Shown here: one piece after another, positions 46,009-55,900 of the stretch
How the letters are laid out: each line of letters begins with the position of its first letter
How positions within the stretch are numbered: position 1 is the stretch's first letter
NCBI RefSeq assembly: GCF_002993975.1
Contig: NZ_POSO01000002.1
Coordinates: 232 to 64,231, forward strand
Direction of reading: 5' to 3'
Origin: Apilactobacillus micheneri
GTDB lineage: Bacteria; Bacillota; Bacilli; Lactobacillales; Lactobacillaceae
Length of the DNA stretch: 64,000 bases
The notes under the pieces: model-generated
Database searches by the model: none
Seen by the model: the letters and a program-made list of their open reading frames with translations, nothing else
What the model was told of the DNA's origin: nothing
Position numbers and translations under genes: made by a program

Positions 46009-47412
46009 ATGAAATACAATAAAAGAAATAATCGCCATAAGTTTGACGATGTCACTGTTGATATTGGTAAACAGTTCAAAATGACTGTTAAACGAATGGG
46101 TATTAATGGTGAAGGCATTGGTTTTTACCAACATAAGTTGGTTTTCGTAACTGATGCCTTTCCTGGTGAAAAAGTTGTCGCTGAAGTAACCGAAGTTTAC
46201 CCTAACTACTTAAAAGCAAAAGCTGTTAAGTGGAACAAAGAATCACCTGATCGTGTGGAACCACGTGATAGCTATGCTGGTAAAGTCGGTGGCTTTGAAT
46301 TAGAAAATCTTTCTTACCCTGCGCAATTACGTTTTAAACGTGATTTGATCAGGCAAGCGTTAGAAAAGTTCCAACCAATTGGTTATAAAGGATACAAGAT
46401 TCATTCAACCATGGGTATGGAAGATCCATATGAATATCGTAATAAAGCCCAATTTCCTGTCCGTGAAAAAGATGGCAAAGTGGTTGCTGGTTTATTTAAA
46501 GCTGGTACTCATGATGTCGTCGACTTAGAAACTTGTGCGGTTCAATATCCAGAAACTATGACCGTCATGCGTAAAATTGTGTCATTTATTCAAGAGTTAG
46601 GCATTCCCGTCTTTAATGAAGAAAATGGTTCTGGAATTATTAAAACCGTCGTTGTCCGTGCTGCTTTAAACACTGATGATGTACAAGTAGTTTTCGTTAC
46701 TAATACGCCTAAGTTTGTTAAAAAAGGCTTTATGCTAAAGAAGATTAAGGAAGAACTACCTCAAGTTACTTCTGTTATGCAAAATATTAATCCTGGTGAT
46801 ACTTCATTGATCTGGGGTGATAAGACCGTTAATCTAGCTGGTAAAGATTTCATTATTGAAAAAATTAAAGGCCTAAATTTTGAATTATCAGCTCGTGCTT
46901 TCTTACAATTAAACTCCATTATGATGCCACGTTTATATGAAGTTGCTGTGTCAGCACTAGAATTAACCGGTAATGAAAATATTGTGGATGCTTATTCCGG
47001 AGTGGGAACCATTGGTTTACCACTAGCTAAACGTGCGCAAGAAGTTCGTGGAATGGATACGATTGCTGAAGCTGTTGATGATGCTAATCATAATGCTATT
47101 ATTAATAAGATTCGTAATGCTCACTACGAAGTTGGTAAAGCTGAAGACTTGCTTCCAGAATGGTTAGCCGAAGGTTTCAAACCGGATGCAATTATCGTTG
47201 ATCCACCTCGTACTGGATTAGACAACAAATTAATCAAAGCCATTTTAAAGAGTGCACCTGATAAGTTTGTGTATGTTTCATGTAATCCTTCGACTTTGGC
47301 AGCTGACTTAGTGCCATTAACCAGAAAGTACAATATCGATTTCATTCAACCAATCGATATGATGCCACAAACGCCTCGTTGTGAGGCAGTAGTTAAATTT
47401 ACCAAGAAGTAA
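46009..47412 (+). CDS. rlmD: 23S rRNA (uracil-C5)-methyltransferase, RlmD/RumA family
   Basis: A 467-residue SAM-dependent RNA methyltransferase. It has an N-terminal TRAM domain (GEGIGFYQHKLVFVTDAFPGE), motif I DAYSGVGTIGLPLAKRA, DPPRTGLD and the catalytic-Cys motif YVSCNPSTLA, with the C-terminal CEAVVKF base. Lactobacilli usually have such RlmCD-type enzymes; which uridine is targeted cannot be read from sequence. The Fe-S cysteine set of the E. coli enzyme is not obvious here. Starts after AAAAGGAAA. Confidence 0.92.
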   Translation: MKYNKRNNRHKFDDVTVDIGKQFKMTVKRMGINGEGIGFYQHKLVFVTDAFPGEKVVAEVTEVYPNYLKAKAVKWNKESPDRVEPRDSYAGKVGGFELENLSYPAQLRFKRDLIRQALEKFQPIGYKGYKIHSTMGMEDPYEYRNKAQFPVREKDGKVVAGLFKAGTHDVVDLETCAVQYPETMTVMRKIVSFIQELGIPVFNEENGSGIIKTVVVRAALNTDDVQVVFVTNTPKFVKKGFMLKKIKEELPQVTSVMQNINPGDTSLIWGDKTVNLAGKDFIIEKIKGLNFELSARAFLQLNSIMMPRLYEVAVSALELTGNENIVDAYSGVGTIGLPLAKRAQEVRGMDTIAEAVDDANHNAIINKIRNAHYEVGKAEDLLPEWLAEGFKPDAIIVDPPRTGLDNKLIKAILKSAPDKFVYVSCNPSTLAADLVPLTRKYNIDFIQPIDMMPQTPRCEAVVKFTKK

Positions 47413-47477
47413 ATTAGAATTTTAACAAAATTAGTGTTAGTGTAGTTCTATCACTTAAAAAAGAAAGTAGGTATAAT

Positions 47478-47876
47478 ATGCAAAATCCATTTGGCAACGG
47501 AATGATTCCCCTACCTTCTAACGTTATTGTTTTAAAAAAAGGTAACTCCCAAAATGTAAGAATTGGTAAAGTTGGCTTTTCCATTTCTGCTCTATTATTT
47601 CATTGGTTACCATCAATCTTAAGATCCGATATGTATAATTTCTTATGTATCTTAGGGGTTGATGCAATTCTTTGGATGGCAGTGAACATGTTCTTACGCC
47701 TAGGATTAGGCGTTGACCCTAGTTCTACTTTTACCTACGCTTACATTATTGGTAGTATTATTTGGGGATTAATTTACAATCGTATGTATATTGTTCATTT
47801 AATAAAAGACGGATACAAACCAGCTGATAAACGTTCAGCCAATTTGTTGAAAAAAGCCGGTTACATTAAAAAATAA
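47478..47876 (+). CDS. Small membrane protein of DUF2628 type
   Basis: A 132-residue protein with two to three membrane segments and the FHWLPSILRSDMYNFLCIL, NRMYIVHLIKDGYKP pattern of DUF2628 proteins. The function is unknown. It lies 65 bases after rlmD on the same strand and may be co-transcribed. Its C-terminus is basic (KRSANLLKKAGYIKK) and cytosolic. Confidence 0.7.
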   Translation: MQNPFGNGMIPLPSNVIVLKKGNSQNVRIGKVGFSISALLFHWLPSILRSDMYNFLCILGVDAILWMAVNMFLRLGLGVDPSSTFTYAYIIGSIIWGLIYNRMYIVHLIKDGYKPADKRSANLLKKAGYIKK

Positions 47877-48439
47877 ATTTATAAATCATAATCGCATTTT
47901 TGGAAAAAATTGAGCACTTTGGTATGTATATTTTTTCAATTATTTAATATTGCGATCTGGTGCGTTAAAATTTATAGATATATCAAGCTGATTATTTGTA
48001 TTGTATATATAATAAGTTTAACGTTTACACACATACTTATATAAGTATGTAACTCCAAATATTTAATCAATTAGTTCTTAACAAGTATTTATTCGATAAA
48101 TACTTGTTTTTTTCTGCATAAATATTTTAGATAAGCTATACACTTGTATTAAACGATAAAACAGTTTAACCTTTGTTAAGCACGTTAATTAACGTGTATT
48201 GCAATGTTATTGGATATTTCATCTGTATGAATCATTTTAAAACATGACTGTTTAAAATTGATTCATAATAAAAAGTATTTAGTCGGTAAACTAATACTTT
48301 TTGTTTCTCTCGTTTATGCCTGTCCCTGAATTATTAATGTATCATGAAGATACATTAGTACATGCATAATACTTAGGTGGTCATTAATTTGACTACCTTT
48401 TTATTTACTAAAAATAATTGAATAATGCATAAATTTTTA
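47877..48439. other. Hairpin-rich non-coding stretch
   Basis: No open frame with a start site. It contains a 20-bp palindrome (48031-48050) and a strong terminator (48081-48113). The 16-bp palindrome CACGTTAATTAACGTG lies at 48181-48196, and a long imperfect hairpin at 48226-48268. Further terminator-like hairpins lie at 48270-48303 and 48375-48402, with a hairpin at 48335-48357. The series suggests several short RNAs, or remains of a replication control region in front of the RepA gene. Confidence 0.6.
48081..48113 (+). terminator. Strong terminator in the non-coding stretch
   Basis: ACAAGTATTTAT and ATAAATACTTGT around TCG, followed by a run of seven T residues. It could end the rlmD/DUF2628 transcript read through from 47876, or a short RNA. 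Confidence 0.75.
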
Positions 48440-48468
48440 TTTACTCTCTACCATAAAACCGCTATACT
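48440..48468 (+). promoter_or_regulatory. Probable promoter of the repA leader
   Basis: TTTACT (48440-48445), 17-nt spacer, TATACT (48463-48468). Transcription would start near 48475, about 200 bases before the repA start. Confidence 0.5.
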
Positions 48469-48474
48469 TATAAA

Positions 48475-48660
48475 CATACTAAAACATAGAAAAAGAGCGT
48501 TGATCGACAATTATTGGAAGTAATTATCGACCAGCTAACAAAGTAACCACACTACTTGTTAACCTTTAACGCTCCTTAGTTATTATATAAGAGCTAAGGA
48601 GTTGTTTCAATATATTTTACATATATGAGGGGACAAGTTTATTACTTGTGCCCTCTTTTT
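48475..48660 (+). promoter_or_regulatory. Structured leader with attenuator before repA
   Basis: An outer stem GAGCGTT/AACGCTC (48495-48501 with 48568-48574) encloses two hairpins. The first is TCGACAATTATT with its imperfect complement; the second is GCTAACAAAGTA with TACTTGTTAAC. A further stem CTTAG/CTAAG follows. The leader ends in a complete terminator, GAGGG-ACAAGT with ACTTGT-CCCTC and five T residues (48627-48660), 15 bases before the repA ribosome-binding site. Such premature termination is the control mode of several theta-replicating plasmids. Confidence 0.6.
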
Positions 48661-48681
48661 CTGTCTAAAAAAGGATAGATG

Positions 48682-49527
48682 ATGATGAAACAATTTATTA
48701 AATTTGATGTTGAACTTCGTAACGATGACCGTTTAAACAATGATAGCCGCTTAGCCTATGCTTACTTATATGACCGCATGCAATCTTCAATCAAGCGTCG
48801 TGAATTTTTTGATCAAAAAGTTAATGCATATTATGTGATTTATACGGTGGAAGAAATGATCAAAGATTTAGGCGTTAGTCGTAACACTGTAATTAATGTT
48901 TACAAGAAATTAGCTGAATTAGGTTATATCATTAAGAAAAAAGTTTTTAATGGCGCCACCCGTTTCTTTTTACCTCATTTTCATGATGATAGTACAGATT
49001 CTAAACCCTCTAAAGTTGCTTCTGGCAACTCTAATCATACTAACTCTAAACATAATACAGATAAGACAGCTGTTACAGCAGGCGTTAATATTCATCATCA
49101 AAATAAACCAGTGAATATTAGTGAATTTGATTTAATGCAGAATGTTGTGGATGGTTTAAAAGCTAAAGCGGCCTTTGAACCGGAATTAATTAATACCTTA
49201 GTAAAGTATTCAGAGAATGCTCATTGCTTATATCAATATGCCCAACTAATTTTTAAGACTAAAAAAGCTTCACTAAAGCGTGCGTTGAAGCACGGTTACA
49301 GTGAAGCTAAGAAAGCCTTACATTTTGAAACTAATTGTCATATGCAGACTAATTTAGTTAAAACGATGCGTCATTTAATTGTTCAAACAAAAACTAGTCA
49401 TAAAATTTATAACAAAACTGCTTATATTGCCCAAGCGTTATATAAGTTTTTTGATGCTGCCGTTTTAGACTATCATGATCGCATGAATATGAATGTAGTT
49501 AAGGATTTTAAAATTCCTATTATGTAA
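48682..49527 (+). CDS. RepA_N-type replication initiator protein
   Basis: A 281-residue protein. The N-terminal RepA_N domain covers about residues 1-105: FIKFDVELRNDDRLNNDSRLAYAYLYDRM, then EEMIKDLGVSRNTVINVYKKLAELGYI, a winged helix. A Ser/Asn/Thr-rich linker (110-150) and a helical C-terminal domain follow. RepA_N proteins start replication of theta plasmids of low-GC Gram-positives, with the origin inside the gene. Here it is embedded between chromosomal genes. Three ATG codons follow the AAAGGA site; I chose the second for spacing. It may be an integrated plasmid relic or a co-opted DNA-binding protein. Confidence 0.78.
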   Translation: MMKQFIKFDVELRNDDRLNNDSRLAYAYLYDRMQSSIKRREFFDQKVNAYYVIYTVEEMIKDLGVSRNTVINVYKKLAELGYIIKKKVFNGATRFFLPHFHDDSTDSKPSKVASGNSNHTNSKHNTDKTAVTAGVNIHHQNKPVNISEFDLMQNVVDGLKAKAAFEPELINTLVKYSENAHCLYQYAQLIFKTKKASLKRALKHGYSEAKKALHFETNCHMQTNLVKTMRHLIVQTKTSHKIYNKTAYIAQALYKFFDAAVLDYHDRMNMNVVKDFKIPIM

Positions 49528-49562
49528 AAAAAATAACACTATCATTTTTTGATAGTGTATCT
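49528..49562. terminator. Terminator after repA
   Basis: ACACTATCA with TGATAGTGT around a T-rich loop, flanked by A and T runs. Shared with the converging 49569 gene. Confidence 0.75.
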
Positions 49563-49568
49563 TTTCAA

Positions 49569-49850
49569 TTAGTCAGCATCAGTAGTGTTAACTGTACTAT
49601 GTCTTGCGATATCAACTTTAATTTCAGCGCCATCGTTCTTAGGTTCCATATCTTCATCATAACTGAAGTCGGCTTCCTTAAAGTATCTCTTCATTTCGTT
49701 GTTGATGGTAGATAATTCACGTGTATCTTCCTTTTGACGGGTGATTAGCAAAGTGTATTCTTTGTTGTCTTCATCAGCATTTTCAAAATCATAAACTACA
49801 TCAACTGTGTTTAAAATTTCTTGAATTAATTGACGTTCTGTCATTTCCAT
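49569..49850 (-). CDS. Small acidic protein of unknown function
   Basis: A 93-residue, strongly acidic, soluble protein (many Asp/Glu; TERQLIQEILNTVDVVYDFE start; YTLLITRQKEDTRELS centre). A ribosome-binding site (AGAGG) lies upstream of ATG 49850. No family recognised. The alternating hydrophobic strands and helix suggest a small alpha/beta fold. It lies between repA and the giant surface gene, with no clear operon. Confidence 0.6.
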   Translation of the reverse strand: MEMTERQLIQEILNTVDVVYDFENADEDNKEYTLLITRQKEDTRELSTINNEMKRYFKEADFSYDEDMEPKNDGAEIKVDIARHSTVNTTDAD

Positions 49851-49933
49851 AATTCTATTACCTCTTTATTGCTAATTATTAATACAATTATAGTGTAGTG
49901 CTAATTGTTGCAAATGTAAAATTAAGCGGTTCA

Positions 49934-49972
49934 AAAAAGGAGCTAACTCCCTAATGAAGTTAGCTCCTTTAA
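49934..49972 (-). terminator. Terminator of the giant surface protein gene
   Basis: AAAGGAGCTAACT and AGTTAGCTCCTTT around a 10-nt loop, with A residues on its left giving a T tail on the minus strand. Confidence 0.88.
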
Positions 49973-49980
49973 TGTGTTTA

Positions 49981-52900
49981 TTAACGCAAATGTTCAACAA
50001 TGGTCTTATTGCTTGAAATATATTTACCATCACCAATATAGAATCTAGTGATACCACCTAATTTTTCAATCCGTTGAACTTTCACGGTTTCACCTTTTTG
50101 AACCTTTCTAACTGCATGTTTAGCATCAAAATGCTTACTGTTATAGATATAGGTTCCTTCCGGTTTAATAACCCGAACTTTTTGAATTGGTTTCTTAGTG
50201 TCATGACGACGGTAGTAAACATTAGCTACTGACTTGTCATTAGCATTAATCCAACCCAATCCTTTAACTTTATAAACAACTTGGCCAGAAGGTGTGATCT
50301 TATAACCTTGAACTCTAAAGACATGGCGATCATAACGTGGTGTCTTATTATATTTCTTAACTCTAGTCTTACGAGTTAAGGCTGCTTTACTATGGCTGTA
50401 AATCTTTCTCAAATTATATACATAGTGTGGAAGGTTCTTTCTAACTTCTTCATTGAAGCCCTTCATATAATCTTCTTTATATGCTTTAGATTCATGCTTA
50501 AAGCTAGGTAAATGATTATTGGAAGCCGCACGTTTTTCACCGGCTCTAGTAGCCTTATTAGTTTCATCGACATAATCTTTATGCCCAATATTGAAATCTC
50601 TTTGATAAGCTTTACGGTAAGATGCATCTAATTTACCCAATAATTTCATGTTAATCTTTCTACCAGATCTACCATTCTTAAAGGCTTCATAACCAATTCT
50701 GTAAGCATCATTGCTATTTTTAGCTAATTTCTTACCACTTTTAGCATCATGTAATCCTTTTTGATAGTCTTTAGCAGCTTGATATCCAGCTTTGTATGAT
50801 GGGTTCTTAGATTCATCCTTATGACCTTTAACCGCTGCATTGAAGCCTCTTTGAGTTTGATCATATGCTTGCTTAAAGGCCTTAATAAATGATTGTGATT
50901 TACCAGATAAATCAATCTTGTGGATATTCAATGGAATTCCATTAATAAAGGCCTTTTGCCCAGCTTTTTTACCGGCAGCTGAATCATCTGATTTAGGTGC
51001 TGGTAATGCAGGTGCTGGAATATCATTTTGACCTTGCTTAAAGGCATTATCATAAGCAGCTTTATAAGCCATGTCATTGTAATTAGAATCTTGACTAGCA
51101 GTTGGATTTTGGCTTCCACCATTTAATCCATTATTGTAGCCATTGTAAGCTCCTTGATAGACATCAATATAAGCTTTTTGATCTGCTGGTGAAATATCAC
51201 TTGGAACTTGAATAGCTGATGGATTTAACTTGCCATTAGCTTGATTCTTACCATTCTCAGCATCATTAACAGCATTCTTGATTGCTTCATTAGCGGTATT
51301 AAAGCCATTAACTACATTTTGATCAGCACTTGGTGCGCTCTTATCACCTTTGGCAGCAGCTTGAACTCCAGATAAAATATTCTTAGCTAAATTCATCCCA
51401 GCTTGATATTCAGCCGAATTATTATCAGATCCACCATTAATTGGTGCTTGGCTAGGATTCATAATTGTGTTGTAGCCATTTTCAGCATCCACATTGCCTT
51501 GTTTATACAATGCACTAGCAGCATTAGATAAATGATTGTCATTGTTATCAGTACCTGGATTAATAAAGCTATTTTCTCCTTGAACTTTAGCTGCTTGATC
51601 GGTGTTATATGCCATATTGTATGCCATCTGATAACTATCACTTTTAGCAGTATTATCAGTTGGTTTGAGTCCCTTCTTAACATCTTGATATGCAGCTACC
51701 GCAGCTTGATAAGCTTCTTTAGATGGCTCGTCAACAATATTTGCTGGCATTTTATTATTGTCAGGATCACTTTCATTTTGAGCTGCTTCATACCCAGCTT
51801 TACTATCTGTTAGGCCTTTAGCATAAGCTGCATATCTAGAAGTTGGTCCTTTATCAGCATCAGCAGCATAAGGATTATTAGCCGATTTATTAATTAAACC
51901 AGCTGCATAACCTTGTTGTTCAGCAAAGCCATTATTATATGCCCGATTGTCCATATTATTATCATTATGGCTGGCATCTGGTTTAGCTTGATTAATTTTA
52001 TTTAAATCATTAAAGTCATTAGCATTTTGATTAAAGAAGCCGTTAGCTCCAGCTTTTCTGTCTTTTTGCATATTATTATATGCATTATTGTAAGCCATTT
52101 GATAATCTGGAGTCTTATCTAAATTACTGGTGTATTGACTACCATCGGCACCATCAGCATAACCTGCCTTAGAGCCATCATAAGTGTCTTGGGCATTTTG
52201 ATTAGCTTGAGTTCTATTAGCACCATCAGCAGCATCTTGACTTGCATTAGCAACGGCTTGACTAGCAGCACGTCCAGCTTGATAAGCTTTTTGTTCAGGT
52301 GAATTATTAGCATAACTATTACTGTGATTAGTAGGATTATTTAATCCATCTTCATAAGCTCTTTGATTATTGTACCCCTGGTTAAAGGATTTAGTGTCTT
52401 GATTTGTCACTCCGCTATTGCTTTTAGCACTAGGAACATTAGGATTATCAGTATTAGCATCTGAACCATATTGTCTAGCACCTTGGCTCATCTCATTAGA
52501 TGCTTCACCATAAGCTTTAGCATAAGCTGATTGATATTTCAAAATATCCTTAGGGTTATTATATGACATATTATTTGAAGGATTTAATGCATCCCCATTT
52601 TGGGCATCAGCAAATCCTTGTTGTGCTCCTTTATATGAAGCATCATTATCTTGCTTATCACCATTGGCCGCAGCATTATATGATGAAGTCTTTGCTCCAT
52701 CATTTTTACCAGCAGCATAAGCATTAATTTGCCCCTGATTATTATAATTTGGAGTTTGACCATTAGGATTACTGAATCCATTATCATAAGCCTTTTGATT
52801 ATTATAACCTTGCTTATACAATTCATCATTACCAGATGGTTCAAGATTACGATTATTAAATTTATCACTTAGATATTGTTCAGCACCACTAGATGCGACT

Positions 52901-55900
52901 TTTTCGGCTCTAGCTTTAGCGGCTTGATAAGCTCTAGATGATGAATTAATATCTTCAGGTTGTTGTTTGCCAGTATTAGCACCAGACTGAGCACCCCAAT
53001 AAGCATCTTTTTCAGCTTGAGGAGCATTAGCTACAGGTTGGTGATCATTTTGAGCATCTGTATATCCGGCATTAGCATTAGTAGCAGCATTCTCTCCAGT
53101 GATAGATGCATTAGAATGATTATTTAATTGACCATTGTATGCATCTTTGGCATCTTTAACTCCTTGTGCATGGTTTCTAATATATTCATCATTACTACTC
53201 AAATTATCTTCATTAGCTGTATCATCGTTAGCTTTACCAGTTACATAATCATTGGCACCCTTTTGTTGTGCACCTTGTTCATAAGCGTTGTTATAAATAA
53301 CATCGGATGATTTAGCATCTTTTTGATTATTATAACCGGCTTTAGCAGCTTGATAGGCCTTTTGATAAATTGCATCATTGACTCCATTAGGTGTCTTTGC
53401 ATTTGCATCAGCATTATTATCAACTGCATCAGTAATTCCATTCTTAGTACCCATACTTTGTGCACGAGCAGCTTCATATAATGATTTATTATTAGCTGGT
53501 TGATTATCAGTTGGAGTATCTTTAGCACCATCAATCAAGCCATTCATTGTCTCTTGATATCCTGCCATATCTGAATGAGCATTAGGATCCTTGTTACCTT
53601 GATTATAATCAGTAACGGCTTGATTATAACCTTGTTTGATTGCTTTAGCTTGATCAAAACCAGCTTTTTCATTTATATCATCTGCAGGTTCACTACCACC
53701 ATTCAATGCACTTTGGAAACCAGCTTGGGTATGATCATATGCATCAGCAGCTACTCCAGACAAAGCATCAGTACCATTATTCTTATTTTGACCATTCAAG
53801 AAGTTATTTTGGCCAGCTTTAGCATCTGCTTCAGCCTTATTCAAAGTATCATTGTATGCTTTCAAATAGGCTGGTGATTGGCCATTAACTGGTTTGATAT
53901 TGCTATTGTTACCATCAGCATTTTTAACGGCTTGAATAGCAGCGGCAGCACCATTATAAGCATCTTGTTCTGCTCCATGATTTAATGTTTGAGCATTACT
54001 ATCATTTTGTTTTGGATCATAAGTGTTAAGCGCTTGGGTAATCCCTTTATTATAATTATTTTGGTCATTCTTACCGTCTTTTTGGCCAATTTTGTATTCT
54101 GGAGAATTAGTATCAGCATCTGGTGTTGTTTTATCGGTAATCCCATCGTTATAACCAGTTTGCGCATTTTTTACACCAGTTTGATAGTCATTGTTATTAT
54201 CTTTGGTTGTATCTTTGCCACTTAGGTAATCATTAGCACCACGTACTTGATTCCCGGCGGCTTGACCAGCATTAAAGGAATCTTTATTTAGATTATCATT
54301 CCCATTTTCTTTAATGTCTGGATTATTGGTAACTCCAGCATTATAACCATCAATTACATTTTGATATGCTTTTTCAAATTCACCCTTATCTTGAGCAATT
54401 GAATTATCAGCATCTTGACTACCATCATCACTTGGATTAGTTGGACGAGGACTTTGATTAATAATATCTAAAGCTTTTTGACGTCCTAATTCTTGTGAAT
54501 TAGCAACCACATAAATTGGATTATGATTATGAATATCAGTTTGATTTATATCAGCTGCTTTTAAGGCATCAATCGTATTTTTGTAAGAATCAGCATCAAT
54601 CCCTGATTGGTTAGTTTGATCTGATACATCAGATTTATTAGTTGCTGCATCATATGCTTTGATAGCTGCATTATAAGATTTTTCTGCTTTCAAACCAGCG
54701 TTAAAGCCTTCAAGTTCATTAGCATTCATTGTGCTAGAACTTGTTGTTGGATCATTCAAGGCTTCATTGTAACCAGTTTGTGCCTCAGCATATGCAGCAT
54801 CATAAACAGATTGGTTAGCAGGTGTTAAATTGGTAGGTTTATTATTACCATTGATAAAGTCATCAGCACCATTATAATGTTGGGCTTCTTTGACAGCTTG
54901 ATTATATGCTAAGTTGTAGGCAGCATCACCATTAGGTGGTAATACCAAAGCAGAATTACCTTTAGCGTTCTTCATCGCATTAATTGCATCAGCAACCCCT
55001 GAATATGTGCCCTTTTTATTATTATTATAATTACTTTGATCAGCACTAGGATTAGCTTCTTGTTCAGCTTTATTGTAATCACTTTTGGCATTAGCACCTA
55101 CATTCTTACCTTCTTGATATTCTGGCGAATTAATATCAGCACCACTCGTTTTAGTATCAGTAATGCCATCATTGTAACCTGTTTGCGCATTTTTTACACC
55201 AGTTTGATAGTCAGCATTTTGATTGCTTGTATCTTTACTATTTAAGTAATCATAAGCCCCAATAGCTTGCTTACCTGCTGCTAAGCCTTCACTATATGCA
55301 TATTGATTTAATCCAGAGTTAGGATTAGATGAAGCATCAGGATTTTCATAACCAGCTTTATAGCCATCAATCACATTTTGATAAGTTTTTTCAAATGATG
55401 CTTTATCTTGAGCACTTGAACTATCAGCATATTGACTACCGTCATCACTTGGGTTATTAGGAAGTGGCGTGGTATTTAAAACACTTAAAGCTTTTTGAAG
55501 TCCTAATTCTTGTGAACTAGTTACAACATATGTTGGTTTATTATTATTAGTATCGACTGTATTTGTATCGGCCGCTTTTAGCGCATCAATTGTATCCTTA
55601 TAAGCATCGGGCTTAGCAACTTGATTATTCACATCACTTACTGATGATTTATCACTTGCATTTTCATATGCCTTAATAGCTTCATCATATGAACTTTCAG
55701 CATTTTTACCAGCATTAAAACCAGTAGTTTCATTTTGGTTTTCAGAATCATTTTGGGTTGGTTGTCCATCTAATGCTTCATTATATCCACCCTTAGCATC
55801 AGCATATGCTTTATCATATACAGACTGATTAGCAGGTGTTAAGCTCGTTTGTTTAGCTTTGCCTTGAACAAAGTCGTTAGCACCATCATGTGCTTGTGCA

